Source: Crossiella cryophila
GTDB lineage: Bacteria > Actinomycetota > Actinomycetes > Mycobacteriales > Pseudonocardiaceae
Direction of reading: 5' to 3'
DNA length: 64,000 nt
Assembly (NCBI RefSeq): GCF_014204915.1
Contig: NZ_JACHMH010000001.1
Span: 3,183,001-3,247,000 of the forward strand
Made by a program: the position numbers and the translations under genes. The first letter of the stretch is position 1. Each line of letters begins with the position of its first letter. Below the pieces are notes generated by a model. That model did not search any database and was not told the origin of the DNA. It was given only the letters and a program-made list of their open reading frames with translations. This document shows, in pieces, positions 16,178 through 25,030 of this stretch.

Positions 16178-17455
16178 GTGAGCCAGGAACTCCTCGACCT
16201 CGACCGCAGGCACGTGTGGCACCCGTACGGGCCGATGCCCGGCACCCAGGAGCCGCTGCTGGTCGAGTCCGCGCGCGGGGTGCGCCTGACCCTGGCCGAC
16301 GGGCGCGAGCTGATCGACGGCATGTCCTCCTGGTGGGCGGTCATCCACGGCCACCGGCACCCCGCGCTGGACGCCGCCCTGCACGCCCAGGCCGACAAGC
16401 TCAGCCACGTCATGTTCGGCGGCCTCACCCACGAACCCGCGATCCGGCTGGCACAGAAGCTGGTCGAGATCACCCCGGCCCCGCTGCAGCACGTCTTCCT
16501 CTGCGACTCCGGCTCGGTCTCGGTCGAGGTCGCGATCAAGATGTGCCTGCAGTACTGGCGCTCCCTCGGCCGCCCGGACAAGCGCCGCATGCTCACCTGG
16601 CGCGGCGGCTACCACGGCGACACCTTCCAGCCGATGAGCGTCTGCGACCCCGACGGCGGCATGCACACGCTCTGGCGCGGCATCCTGCCCGAACAGGTCT
16701 TCGTCGACGCCCCACCGCGCGGCTTCGACGCCGACATCGACCCGGTCTACGTGCAGCACCTGGCCGATGCCATCGAGGACAACGCGGACACCCTGGCCGC
16801 GGTCATCGTCGAACCCGTGGTGCAGGGCGCGGGCGGGATGGCCTTCCACAACCCGCGCTACCTGCACGTGCTGCGCGAACTCTGCCTGGCCAACGACGTC
16901 CTGCTGATCTTCGACGAGATCGCCACCGGCTTCGGCCGCACCGGCGCGCTCTTCGCCGCCGACCACCCCGGCATCAGCCCGGACGTGCTCTGCCTCGGCA
17001 AGGCGCTCACCGGCGGCTACCTCAGCCTGGCCGCCACGCTGTGCACCGAGCGGATCGCCGACGGGATCTCCCAGGGCGAGCTGCCGGTGCTCGCGCACGG
17101 CCCCACCTTCATGGGCAACCCACTGGCCACCGCGGTCGCCAACGCCTCCCTCGACCTGCTGCTCAGTCAGGACTGGGCGGGCGAGGTCCGGCGGATCGAA
17201 ACCGGTCTCGGCAAGGGCCTGGCCGCGGCCAGGGCACTACCCGGGGTACGCGATGTGCGGGTGCTCGGCGCCATCGGAGTGATCCAGCTCGACCATCCGG
17301 TGGACATGCGGGCGGCCACCGACGCCGCGGTCGGCGAGGGCGTGTGGCTGCGCCCGTTCCGCGACCTGGTCTACGCGATGCCGCCGTATGTCAGCACCGA
17401 CGACGACGTCCAGCGGATCACCGCCGCCATGTGCGCCGCGGCCGCCGCCGGGTAG
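16178..17455 (+). CDS. bioA: Adenosylmethionine-8-amino-7-oxononanoate aminotransferase
   Basis: A 425-residue PLP enzyme that makes 7,8-diaminopelargonic acid from KAPA, the third step of biotin ring assembly. Signature features are the N-terminal [12 protein letters not shown] that contacts the ligands, [13 protein letters not shown], the PLP-binding [14 protein letters not shown] and the Schiff-base lysine in CLGKALTGG at residue 275. Length is normal for BioA. It heads a same-strand biotin cluster with bioD, bioB and bsaP; bioF, which supplies KAPA, is not in the window. Confidence 0.96.
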   Translation: MSQELLDLDRRHVWHPYGPMPGTQEPLLVESARGVRLTLADGRELIDGMSSWWAVIHGHRHPALDAALHAQADKLSHVMFGGLTHEPAIRLAQKLVEITPAPLQHVFLCDSGSVSVEVAIKMCLQYWRSLGRPDKRRMLTWRGGYHGDTFQPMSVCDPDGGMHTLWRGILPEQVFVDAPPRGFDADIDPVYVQHLADAIEDNADTLAAVIVEPVVQGAGGMAFHNPRYLHVLRELCLANDVLLIFDEIATGFGRTGALFAADHPGISPDVLCLGKALTGGYLSLAATLCTERIADGISQGELPVLAHGPTFMGNPLATAVANASLDLLLSQDWAGEVRRIETGLGKGLAAARALPGVRDVRVLGAIGVIQLDHPVDMRAATDAAVGEGVWLRPFRDLVYAMPPYVSTDDDVQRITAAMCAAAAAG

Positions 17456-17503
17456 CCCTCCCCCGATCGGGCCCGCCCGAACGCTTGAGTAGCGTGCACA
17501 GAC

Positions 17504-18223
17504 GTGACCGTGCTGGTGATCACTGGAACCGGTACCGAGGTCGGCAAGACGGTCGTCACCGCGGCCGTCGCGGCGCTGGCCAGGGCCGAGGGCAAACGGG
17601 TCGCCGTGCTCAAACCGGCGCAGACCGGGGTCGGGCCGAACGAACCCGGTGACATCGACGAGGTGGTCCGCCTCGCCGGTGACATCACCGCGCGCGAACT
17701 CGCCCGGTATCCGCAACCGTTGGCCCCGGCCACCGCCGCCCGCGCGGCCGGGATGCCGCCGGTCCGACCGGCCCAGATCGCGGCCGCCGCGACCGGGCTG
17801 GCCGCCGACCACGACCTGGTGCTGCTGGAAGGCGCCGGTGGGCTGCTGGTCCGCTTCGACACCGCGGGCAGCACCCTGGCCGACGCCGCCTGGGCACTCG
17901 GTGCGCCGGTGCTGCTGGTCGCCTCGGCCGGACTGGGCGTGCTCAACACCGCCACGCTCACCGTGGAGGCGCTGCGCCGTCGCGGGCTGACCTGCCAGGG
18001 CGTGGTCGTGGGCAGCTGGCCGCACCAGCCCGACCTGGCCTGTCGGCACAACCTGGCCGACCTGCCAGAGGTCACCGGGGCGCCGCTGCTGGGCGTGCTG
18101 CCCGAGGGCGCGGGCAAGTACCACGAGGAGGACTTCCTGCTGCTGGCCCGGCGCTGCCTCGCGCCCGAGCTGGGCGGGGAGTTCGACGCGGCCGAGTTCA
18201 CGGTCCGGCACGGGCTCACCTGA
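17504..18223 (+). CDS. bioD: ATP-dependent dethiobiotin synthetase
   Basis: A 239-residue enzyme that carboxylates diaminopelargonic acid to dethiobiotin. The P-loop GTGTEVGKTVV is at residues 8-18, the substrate region VLKPAQTG follows, and LLEGAGGLLVRF lies near residue 110. The GTG start lies 48 bases after bioA; TAGCGT at 17490-17495 may be a -10 element giving bioD its own near-leaderless promoter. The TGA shares a base with the ATG of the next gene (TGATG), so the two are coupled. Confidence 0.95.
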   Translation: MTVLVITGTGTEVGKTVVTAAVAALARAEGKRVAVLKPAQTGVGPNEPGDIDEVVRLAGDITARELARYPQPLAPATAARAAGMPPVRPAQIAAAATGLAADHDLVLLEGAGGLLVRFDTAGSTLADAAWALGAPVLLVASAGLGVLNTATLTVEALRRRGLTCQGVVVGSWPHQPDLACRHNLADLPEVTGAPLLGVLPEGAGKYHEEDFLLLARRCLAPELGGEFDAAEFTVRHGLT

Positions 18224-19074
18224 TGCCCCGGCCCCCGGCCCGGAAATCACCCGGCTGCGCGGTCGTCCTGCTGCTCCTGCTCGCCGGGCCCGCCGCCTAC
18301 CTGATCTGGGCCGCGGTCTTCCACACCACCGATCCGGCCACCCGGATCTGGCAGACCATCGGGGCCGCGGTGCTGCTGGTGGCCACGGTGGCCGGGCTGC
18401 TGGTCACCCTGGACGTCGGCGACGGCAAACGCCCCGGCTACGACCTGGGCTGCGTCGGCCTCGGCCTGCCCCTGCTCACCGCCCCCGGCCTGCTGCTCGC
18501 CCTGCTCGGCGCGGACACCGGGATCACCGTGGTCGGCTGGATCCTGGTGGTGGCCGGGGTGCTGGTCATGTTCGGCGCGATCCTCAACCGCGGCCAGACC
18601 GAGCCAGCAGAGCCGGTCGAGCCGGGCAACGGCCAGGTCAACGGCGTCGCACCGAGTCCGGCCAAGGCCGAGGAGCCGGTGCCCGCGGCCAACCGGATCG
18701 GCTGCTCGCTCGCCGCGATCGGCCTGCTCGCGCTGCCCGGCCTGTCCCTGCTCTGGCTGGCCGCCTTCGACCCCGACCGCAGCCACACCGGCCGGGTCTG
18801 GTGCGCGGTCGCCGGGGCCGCGCTGCTGGCCATGGCCGCCGCCGCGACCGCCGCCTCGCTCGGCCTCGGCGACTCCGCCCGCCGCCTGGACCTGGGCTGC
18901 CTCGGCCTGGTCCTGCTGCTGCTCATCGCGCCGGGCGTGCTGCTGCTGATCGCGGCCGACCCGCCGGGCGGGGTGCGCATCGTCGGCTGGTGCCTGCTCG
19001 GACTGGCCGGATGCGCGCTGCTGGGCACGGTGACCCGCGGCAGACAAGCCCGGATCCGCGGCTCCGGGAAGTGA
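18223..19074 (+). CDS. Hypothetical membrane protein with internal duplication, coupled to bioD
   Basis: A 283-residue, strongly hydrophobic protein of unknown function. It consists of two similar halves of about 120 residues joined by a charged linker near residues 125-155: GCVGLGLPLLTAPGLLLALL followed by VVGWILVVAG in the first half matches GCLGLVLLLLIAPGVLLLIA followed by IVGWCLLGLAG in the second. About eight membrane segments are likely. The start overlaps the bioD stop. Position between bioD and bioB suggests co-transcription, but no family link to biotin is known to me. Confidence 0.75.
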   Translation: MPRPPARKSPGCAVVLLLLLAGPAAYLIWAAVFHTTDPATRIWQTIGAAVLLVATVAGLLVTLDVGDGKRPGYDLGCVGLGLPLLTAPGLLLALLGADTGITVVGWILVVAGVLVMFGAILNRGQTEPAEPVEPGNGQVNGVAPSPAKAEEPVPAANRIGCSLAAIGLLALPGLSLLWLAAFDPDRSHTGRVWCAVAGAALLAMAAAATAASLGLGDSARRLDLGCLGLVLLLLIAPGVLLLIAADPPGGVRIVGWCLLGLAGCALLGTVTRGRQARIRGSGK

Positions 19075-19148
19075 GGTACGCCGCACCACACCGCCGCTCC
19101 GGTAAGGCAGGATGAGCCGACCGAGCGTCCATCGGGAAGGAACACACG

Positions 19149-20189
19149 GTGACCACAGCCGCCAAACAGGCCACCGCGCGTGACGCGGGCGAGCGGGACA
19201 TCCTCGACATCGCCCGCGAGCAGGTGCTCGAACGCGGCGAGGGACTGACCGAACCGCAGATCCTGGCCGCGCTGCGACTGCCTGACGAGCGCCTGGCCGA
19301 CCTGCTCCAGGTCGCGCACGAGGTGCGGATGGCCTGGTGCGGACCGGAGGTCGAGGTCGAGGGCATCGTCAGCCTCAAGACCGGCGGCTGTCCGGAGGAC
19401 TGCCACTTCTGCTCCCAGTCCGGCCGCTTCCCCTCGCCGGTGCGCTCGGCCTGGCTGGACATCCCCGGCCTGGTCAAGGCGGCCGAGCAGACCGCGGCCA
19501 CCGGCGCCACCGAGTTCTGCATCGTGGCCGCCGTGCGCGGACCCGACAAGCGGCTGCTCACCCAGGTCAAGGCCGGGATCGAGGCCATCCGCGCGGCAGG
19601 CATCGAGATCCAGATCGCCTGCTCGCTGGGCATGCTCACCCAGGAGCAGGTGGACGAGCTGGTCGCGATGGGGGTGCACCGGTACAACCACAACCTGGAG
19701 ACGGCCAAGTCGCACTTCACCAACGTGGTCACCACGCACACCTGGGAGGAGCGCTGGGAGACCCTGCGGATGGTGCGCGAGGCGGGCATGGAGGTCTGCT
19801 GCGGCGGCATCATCGGCATGGGCGAGAGCGTCGAGCAGCGCGCCGAGTTCGCCGCCCAGCTCGCCGAGGTCAACCCGGACGAGTGCACGATGAACTTCCT
19901 CATCCCGCAGCCGGGCACCCCGTATGAGAACTTCTCCATCGTGGAGGGCTCGGACGCGCTGCGCACCGTGGCCGCCTTCCGGCTCGCCCTGCCCCGCGCC
20001 ATCCTGCGCTTCTCCGGCGGCCGGGAGCTGACCTTCGGCGACCTGGGCACCCGGCAGGGCATGCTCGGCGGCATCAACGCGATCATCGTCGGCAACTACC
20101 TGACCAACCTGGGTAGGCCGGCCAGCAGCGACCTGGACATGCTGGAAGAGCTGAACATGCCGATCAAGGCGCTCAATGACACGTTCTGA
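19149..20189 (+). CDS. bioB: Biotin synthase
   Basis: A 346-residue radical SAM enzyme that inserts sulfur into dethiobiotin. The radical SAM cluster motif CPEDCHFC has its cysteines at residues 81, 85 and 88; SLKTGGC precedes it and YNHNLETA follows in the barrel. The short N-terminal region with [19 protein letters not shown]-like sequence is usual for actinobacterial BioB. GGGAAGG lies 7-8 bases before the GTG. The 3' end overlaps bsaP by 14 bases, which ties its expression to that accessory protein. Confidence 0.97.
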   Translation: MTTAAKQATARDAGERDILDIAREQVLERGEGLTEPQILAALRLPDERLADLLQVAHEVRMAWCGPEVEVEGIVSLKTGGCPEDCHFCSQSGRFPSPVRSAWLDIPGLVKAAEQTAATGATEFCIVAAVRGPDKRLLTQVKAGIEAIRAAGIEIQIACSLGMLTQEQVDELVAMGVHRYNHNLETAKSHFTNVVTTHTWEERWETLRMVREAGMEVCCGGIIGMGESVEQRAEFAAQLAEVNPDECTMNFLIPQPGTPYENFSIVEGSDALRTVAAFRLALPRAILRFSGGRELTFGDLGTRQGMLGGINAIIVGNYLTNLGRPASSDLDMLEELNMPIKALNDTF

Positions 20190-20436
20190 CACGCCCCCGA
20201 CTGACACGCCTCCCACCACGACGGCGATGACCTCGACATCCTTGTTCTGCGACATCTGCGGCAAACCCGAGGCCGAGGCCGCGCACCGGGTCTGCCAGGC
20301 CCGGCGGGCCATCGACCCGCCGCGGTTCTGCCCGCAGTGCGCGCGCCGGATGATCGTGCAGGTCAGTCCGGCGGGCTGGTCGGCGAAGTGCAGCGTGCAC
20401 GGTTCCACCGAGGGCGGCCAGGGAGGTCGGCTGTGA
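20176..20436 (+). CDS. bsaP: Biotin synthase auxiliary protein
   Basis: An 86-residue cysteine-rich protein overlapping the end of bioB. It matches the actinobacterial family represented by Rv1590 of Mycobacterium tuberculosis, which also follows bioB: FCDICGKP, then [20 protein letters not shown] and CSVHG. The five cysteines suggest a metal or Fe-S site; the family is reported to be needed for biotin synthase activity in mycobacteria. The first 17 residues are low complexity, and an in-frame ATG at 20227 could be the true start. Its stop overlaps the next start codon. Confidence 0.88.
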   Translation: MTRSDTPPTDTPPTTTAMTSTSLFCDICGKPEAEAAHRVCQARRAIDPPRFCPQCARRMIVQVSPAGWSAKCSVHGSTEGGQGGRL

Positions 20437-21059
20437 TGAACGAGCCCCCACTGCCCGGCCGGGCGGACCCGCTGCGGATCCAGCCCGGCGGCGCGGTCGG
20501 CCAGCTGCCGGAAGAGGCGTACCTGCCCTTCCCGATGCCCCGGCCGATCCCGAGGGTGGTGGTCAAGCCCGATCTGCTGCCCGCGATCAGCATGGCCTCG
20601 CTGATCTCGCTGATCGGCATCCCGGTGGCGTTGCTGTGGTCGCTGCTGGCCCCGCCGATCCAGCGGCAGGTCGCCACCAACGGCCGCACCCCAGCGCTGC
20701 CCGGCGACTCCAACCACCAGTTCGACTCGCTCGCGGTGTTCGTGCTGCTCACCCTGGCCGCTGGCGCCATCACCGGCGCGGTGGTCTGGCTGCTGCGCCG
20801 CCGCCGCGGACCGGTGGTCATGATCGCGGCCACCGCCGGGTCGGCGCTGGCGGCCTACCTGGCCACGCTGATGGGCGGCCTGTTCACCGGATTCTGGTAC
20901 GACCTGCCCACCTCGGTGCAGCTCGGCGATGTCTACACGGTGGCCCCCGGCGCGGTGCACCTGACCGCGATACTGGCCCAGCCCTTGGCCTTCATCGTGG
21001 TCTACGGCGCGTGCGCGGCCTGGAACGGCATGGACGACCTGGGCCGACGGCTCGGCTGA
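20436..21059 (+). CDS. DUF2567-like membrane protein following bsaP
   Basis: A 207-residue protein with a proline-rich cytoplasmic N-terminus of about 45 residues and four hydrophobic segments (ISMASLISLIGIPVALLWSL; AVFVLLTLAAGAITGAVVWL; VVMIAATAGSALAAYLATLM; LTAILAQPLAFIVVYGACAA). Gene order bioB-bsaP-membrane protein matches Rv1589-Rv1590-Rv1591 of M. tuberculosis, and it resembles the DUF2567 family of Rv1591. GGGAGG precedes a GTG-ATG double start; I chose the ATG, which overlaps the bsaP TGA by one base. Function unknown. Confidence 0.8.
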   Translation: MNEPPLPGRADPLRIQPGGAVGQLPEEAYLPFPMPRPIPRVVVKPDLLPAISMASLISLIGIPVALLWSLLAPPIQRQVATNGRTPALPGDSNHQFDSLAVFVLLTLAAGAITGAVVWLLRRRRGPVVMIAATAGSALAAYLATLMGGLFTGFWYDLPTSVQLGDVYTVAPGAVHLTAILAQPLAFIVVYGACAAWNGMDDLGRRLG

Positions 21060-21066
21060 GTCCGTC

Positions 21067-21987
21067 TCAGCCCGCCGGTCGCAGTTCGGCCGCGCTGGCC
21101 CGCAGTTCGGCGTGGAAGGCCAGCACCGCGGGGGAGCGGCGGGCGTGCCGCGGCACCGCCAGGCACACCGCACGCCGCGGCGGATCCGGCGTGATCGGCC
21201 GCAGCACCACCTCCGCCGGGGTCCGCCCGGCCGCGATGCCCGGCACGATGGTCACCCCGAGCCCCTCGGCGACCAGGCCCAGCTTCGCGGTCCACTCGGC
21301 CACCCGCAGCGGGGTGTCCGGGGTGAACCCGGCACTCGCGCAGGTCGCGTTGAGCGCGCCGAGGGCCTCCGGGGTGTCCGCCACGATCCAGCTCTCCCCG
21401 GCCAGCTCGGCCAGTGGCACCCGCCGCCGGTTCGCCAGCCGGTGCGTCACCGGCAACGCGACCAGCAGCGGATCCTCCAGCACCGGCAGCAGCTCCGCGC
21501 CGGGCACGTCCAGGCTCGGCCGCTTGTGCGTGCTGACCACGGCCAGGTCGAGGTCACCGGCCTCCACCAGCGGCAGCAGCCGTTCCGTGGTGCCCTCGCG
21601 CAGGGTCAGCGTGATCTTGGGATAGGCGGTCCGGAACCGGGCCAGCGCACCGGGCAGCAGGGCCGCGTTGGCGCTGGCGAACGCGCCGACCCGCAGGCAG
21701 CCCGCGTCCAGGGTGCGCATCGCGTCCAGCGCCCGCGCGGTGTCGGTGAGCCGGTCCAGCAGGGATCTGGCATGGGGGAGCAGGTACTCCCCGGCGGGGG
21801 TCAGGCGAACGCCGCGGGGGATCCGGGCGAACAGCTCCACGCCGCAGAGGTCTTCCAGAGCCGCCATCTGGCGGGACACTGCTGACTGGGTGTAGCCACC
21901 GGCCGCGGCAGCCCCGGTGAACGACCCGTGCTCGACCACCGACACGAAGGTCCGCAGCGCGATCGGGTCCAACAACTCCGCACGCAC
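21067..21987 (-). CDS. LysR-family transcriptional regulator
   Basis: A 306-residue regulator. The N-terminal winged helix is clear (RTFVSVVEHGSFTGAAAA, then TQSAVSRQMAALED and LTPAGEYLLPHARSLLDRL), followed by the two-lobed effector-binding domain (LRVGAFASANAALLPGAL; LDLAVVSTH; LLVALPVTHRLANRRRV). The GTG start is 9 bases downstream of the tetR stop, so it is probably the second gene of a TetR-LysR unit. No metabolic gene lies beside it in the usual divergent position, so its target is unknown. Its stop is 7 bases from the end of the biotin cluster, which converges on it. Confidence 0.9.
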   Translation of the reverse strand: MRAELLDPIALRTFVSVVEHGSFTGAAAAGGYTQSAVSRQMAALEDLCGVELFARIPRGVRLTPAGEYLLPHARSLLDRLTDTARALDAMRTLDAGCLRVGAFASANAALLPGALARFRTAYPKITLTLREGTTERLLPLVEAGDLDLAVVSTHKRPSLDVPGAELLPVLEDPLLVALPVTHRLANRRRVPLAELAGESWIVADTPEALGALNATCASAGFTPDTPLRVAEWTAKLGLVAEGLGVTIVPGIAAGRTPAEVVLRPITPDPPRRAVCLAVPRHARRSPAVLAFHAELRASAAELRPAG

Positions 21988-21996
21988 CCTCCGAGG

Positions 21997-22620
21997 TTAC
22001 GCACCTCCGGCGCTGGTGAACACGCCCGCCCTGGCCGCGGCCACGGCGGCGGCCACCGCCTGGGCGGTCAGCGGCTCGTCCAGGGGTTCCCTGGTCACGA
22101 ACAACCGGAAGTACAGCGGCGCGGTCACCGCCCGCACCAGTGCCTCGCCATCGGTGTCCGGCGGAAGTTCACCCCGTCGGATGGCCCGGGTGACGACCTC
22201 GGCGGAGCGGGTGTGCCGGTCGGCGTAGAAGCGCCGCAACGCGGCCGCGGCCCGCTCGGAGTCGAAGGCGGCCGCGACGAAGGCCGAGGGCGCGGCGGCC
22301 TGTGCCGGGTCGGTGAAGGTGCCGTAGACCTGCGAGGCCAGTTCGGCCAGGTCACCGGCGAGCGTTCCGGTGTCCGGCGGACGCCAGCCGTCCTCGCCCG
22401 CCAGGTCCAGCGCGTCCACCACCAGCCCGTCCGGCCCGCCCCAGCGGCGGTAGAGGGTGGTCTTGTGCACGCCGGAGCGCTCGGCCACGTTCTCCACGGT
22501 CAGGCCCTGGTAGCCGTGCCGGGCCAGCTCGGCGAGGGTGGCATCGCGCACGGCGGCCCTGGTCCGGGCGGTGCGCCCGCCGGGCCGGACGGTGCCGGGG
22601 GTGGTCTCGTCCACAGTCAA
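21997..22620 (-). CDS. TetR-family repressor divergent from the ABC-F gene
   Basis: A 207-residue TetR regulator: helix-turn-helix at residues 20-65 (IRDATLAELARHGYQG-like start, TVENVAERSGVHKTTLYRRW), then an alpha-helical ligand domain with FVAAAFDSERAAAALRRFY. The frame stays open upstream, but GGAG lies six bases before the TTG at 22620, which I take as start; a GTG at 22614 is the alternative. It faces the ABC-F gene across 85 bases that contain a large inverted repeat overlapping its own first codon, so it probably represses both directions. Confidence 0.88.
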   Translation of the reverse strand: MTVDETTPGTVRPGGRTARTRAAVRDATLAELARHGYQGLTVENVAERSGVHKTTLYRRWGGPDGLVVDALDLAGEDGWRPPDTGTLAGDLAELASQVYGTFTDPAQAAAPSAFVAAAFDSERAAAALRRFYADRHTRSAEVVTRAIRRGELPPDTDGEALVRAVTAPLYFRLFVTREPLDEPLTAQAVAAAVAAARAGVFTSAGGA

Positions 22621-22690
22621 ATGAAACTCCAGTTGCGTTAGTGCTCGGAAGTATGCCACTCTCCAGCTAACGCGACAACAGTTGCATTTG
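22618..22690. promoter_or_regulatory. Large imperfect inverted repeat, probable TetR operator pair
   Basis: Two 24-base arms (22618-22641 and 22667-22690) are inverted copies with about five mismatches, separated by 25 bases. Matching blocks are CAAATG, AACT and GCGTTAG. Each arm also has its own small dyad (AACTCCAGTT on the left, CAACAGTTG on the right), so the region may hold two operators for TetR dimers. It covers the start codon of tetR and ends just before the ABC-F Shine-Dalgarno sequence. Confidence 0.7.
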
Positions 22691-22705
22691 ACTCGGAGGT
22701 ACTGC

Positions 22706-24325
22706 TTGACCAACACGACTCAGCTCACCGCCCGCCGCCTGCGCAAGTCCTACGGCGAGCGCCTGCTGCTGGACGACGTGTCCTTCTCGATCCGGCCCGG
22801 CGAGCGGGCAGGCATCGTCGGCGAGAACGGCGCGGGCAAGTCCACCCTGCTCCGCCTGCTGGCCGGCCTGGAAACCCCCGACGACGGCGAGGTGATCGCG
22901 CAGGCCAACGGCATCGGCCACCTCGCCCAGGTCACCGCCCTGCCACCGGAGGCGACGGTCACCGCGGCCATCGACGCGGCCCTGGCGGAGTTGCGCGCCA
23001 TGGAGTCCCGCCTGCGCGAACTGGAGACGGACCTGGGCGCGTCCGCCGCGCTGGCCGAGTACGGCGACCTGCTCACCGCCTTCGAGCTGCGCGGCGGCTA
23101 CGAGTCCGACGCCAGGGTGGACAAGGCCATCCACCACCTGGGCCTGGCCCACCTGGACCGGCACCGCACCCTGGGCAGCCTCTCCGGCGGCGAACTCGCC
23201 CGCCTCGGCCTGGCCTGCCTACTCGCCGCCGCCCCGGAGTTGATGCTCCTGGACGAGCCGACCAACCACCTCGACGACCAGGCCCTGGACTGGCTGGAGG
23301 ACCAACTCCGCACCCACCCCGGCACGATCGTCCTGGTCTCCCACGACCGGGTGTTCCTGGACCGGGTGGCCACGGTGATCCTGGAGGTCGACGCCGACCA
23401 GGCCAAGGTCACCCGCTACGGCCAGGACTACTCCGGCTACCTGGCCGAACGCGCCGCCGCCCGCCGCCGCTGGGAACAGGACTTCGCGACCTGGTGCGAG
23501 GACATCCGGCAACTCACCGTGTCCGCCACGGTCACCGCACACCGGGTCGCCCCCGGCCGGGCGATCAAGGACGGCAACAAGATGGCCTACGACCGCGACG
23601 CCGGCCGAGTCCAAAGCTCCATCTCCAGCCGGGTCCGCAACGCCCAGGAACGCCTACGCCGCCTGCAAGAGACCCCCGTCCCAAGGCCCCCGGACCCACT
23701 CACCTTCACCACTGCCCTCACCGGCGGCACCACCGGCGATCTCCTGACCCTGCAAGGAATCCGGGTAGCCAACCGCCTGCACATCGACACCCTCACCATC
23801 GCTGCCCAAGACCGCCTCCTGATCCACGGCCCCAACGGTGCGGGCAAATCCACCCTGCTCCGAATCCTGGCCGCAGACCTGACCCCCGACGCGGGCCAAG
23901 TCCACCGCAAAGGCCGAATCGGTTACCTCCCCCAGGAAATCCCCACCCCCCACCCCCACGCCACCCTGCTCGCCGCCTACGCCCAAGGCCGCCCAGGCTT
24001 GCCCGAAGACCACACAAACCCCCTGCTCACCCTCGGCCTGTTCCGCCCCCAAGACCTGCACGTCCCAGTAGGAGCCCTCTCCACAGGCCAACGCCGCCGC
24101 CTGGCCCTGTCCCGCCTACTGACCCAACCCTGGGACCTGCTCCTACTCGACGAACCCACCAACCACCTGGCCCTGTCCCTGGTGGAAGACCTCGAACAGG
24201 CCCTGTCCCAGTTCCCCGGCGCGGTAGTCATCGTCTCCCACGACCGCCGCCTGCGCGCCAACTTCACTGGCACCCAACGAGAACTGATCGCCGGCCGCCT
24301 CACCGCCGGTGGTAGTGCCGACTGA
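22706..24325 (+). CDS. ABC-F family ribosome-protection ATPase (antibiotic-resistance type)
   Basis: A 539-residue protein with two ABC domains and no membrane segment. Domain 1 has GENGAGKST near residue 45, LSGGELARLGLA near 160 and LMLLDEPTNHLDD; domain 2 has GPNGAGKST near 380, LSTGQRRRLALSR and LLLLDEPTNHL. The interdomain linker is charged and helical (AQERLRRLQETPVPRPP). ABC-F proteins of this kind displace macrolides, lincosamides or similar drugs from the ribosome, or act as translation factors. TTG start with GGAGG six bases upstream. Control by the divergent TetR gene suggests drug-induced expression. Codon use changes within the gene: after about 23640 codons end in C or A rather than G. 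Confidence 0.92.
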   Translation: MTNTTQLTARRLRKSYGERLLLDDVSFSIRPGERAGIVGENGAGKSTLLRLLAGLETPDDGEVIAQANGIGHLAQVTALPPEATVTAAIDAALAELRAMESRLRELETDLGASAALAEYGDLLTAFELRGGYESDARVDKAIHHLGLAHLDRHRTLGSLSGGELARLGLACLLAAAPELMLLDEPTNHLDDQALDWLEDQLRTHPGTIVLVSHDRVFLDRVATVILEVDADQAKVTRYGQDYSGYLAERAAARRRWEQDFATWCEDIRQLTVSATVTAHRVAPGRAIKDGNKMAYDRDAGRVQSSISSRVRNAQERLRRLQETPVPRPPDPLTFTTALTGGTTGDLLTLQGIRVANRLHIDTLTIAAQDRLLIHGPNGAGKSTLLRILAADLTPDAGQVHRKGRIGYLPQEIPTPHPHATLLAAYAQGRPGLPEDHTNPLLTLGLFRPQDLHVPVGALSTGQRRRLALSRLLTQPWDLLLLDEPTNHLALSLVEDLEQALSQFPGAVVIVSHDRRLRANFTGTQRELIAGRLTAGGSAD

Positions 24326-25028
24326 CCCGAGCCCGATTCCCACAGGCAGGCGAACACCACCCCTGCCGAGGATGTGCCAGCAGGTAGTACTTCACACACC
24401 GAGGCCCCCGACAAACCCGAAGCCCAAACCGCTCCCCGGACCCCAGGAACTCAATCGCCGCCCGCGCAAACCCATCCACCACAACAGCCCCCCGCACAGC
24501 CGCATCCCCCGCAACGCCCACCCTCCCAACGCCCTCCCCCGCAACGCCCTCCCCCGCAACGCCCTCTCCCGCAACGCCCTCTCCCGCAACACTCACCCCC
24601 GCAACGCTGGTCCCCACAACGCCCATCCCCGCAGTGCCTGCCCCCGCGGCGCCCGCCCCCGCCATGTCCACTCGCGCAGCGTCCATCCCCGCGATCTCCA
24701 CCCGCGCAACGGGTTCGTCCCCCCACTCCAGCACAGCCCGAGTCGGCAACACCGCCGCGTTGATCCGCCCCACCGCCTCCGCCACCGGCAACAACCGGCT
24801 CGCATCCGGCGCACTCGGCGGCTCCGGCGCGACCAGCACCGCGAACAGCGACCGCACCGCCCGCCGCAACCCCACCAACGCGAGCCGGGTCAGCTCATCG
24901 GCGTCCGGATCCCGCAACCAACGCCGATACCGGTCCAGATCCCCGAGGTCGTCGGCGACCCCACCCCGCCCGTCATGCCGGATCGTGCTCGCCAACGCCA
25001 CGACCACCACACCACTGCCCACAGTCAC
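24300..25028 (-). CDS. CGNR zinc-finger regulator with a pentapeptide-repeat insert
   Basis: A 242-residue protein. The C-terminal CGNR zinc finger is clear: CRGPRCVKYYL, then WCSPACGNRARVSRHY. The N-terminal half (RRWLRDPDADELTRLALVGL) fits the stress-induced ABATE-type domain usually joined to it. Between them, about residues 120-170 consist of repeats of VAGEG and relatives, encoded by a 15-base tandem repeat; this insert is not part of the family and probably varies in length. The gene overlaps the convergent ABC-F stop by 26 bases and is divergent from a mycothiol-dependent isomerase-like gene across a symmetrical site. Confidence 0.85.
   Translation of the reverse strand: MTVGSGVVVVALASTIRHDGRGGVADDLGDLDRYRRWLRDPDADELTRLALVGLRRAVRSLFAVLVAPEPPSAPDASRLLPVAEAVGRINAAVLPTRAVLEWGDEPVARVEIAGMDAARVDMAGAGAAGAGTAGMGVVGTSVAGVSVAGEGVAGEGVAGEGVAGEGVGRVGVAGDAAVRGAVVVDGFARAAIEFLGSGERFGLRVCRGPRCVKYYLLAHPRQGWCSPACGNRARVSRHYHRR
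24511..24660. repeat. 15-bp tandem repeat inside the CGNR gene
   Basis: About ten units of 15 bases with consensus GCAACGCCCTCCCCC on the + strand, best preserved from 24526 to 24585 and decaying on both sides. Since 15 is a multiple of three, copy changes keep the frame and alter only the number of VAGEG pentapeptides. Confidence 0.85.
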
Positions 25029-25030
25029 AC

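Noticed and set aside
24511-24660. CRISPR-like repeat array
   Set aside because: Units are head-to-tail without spacers, in frame inside a gene, and no cas gene is near. The same holds for 56195-56424.
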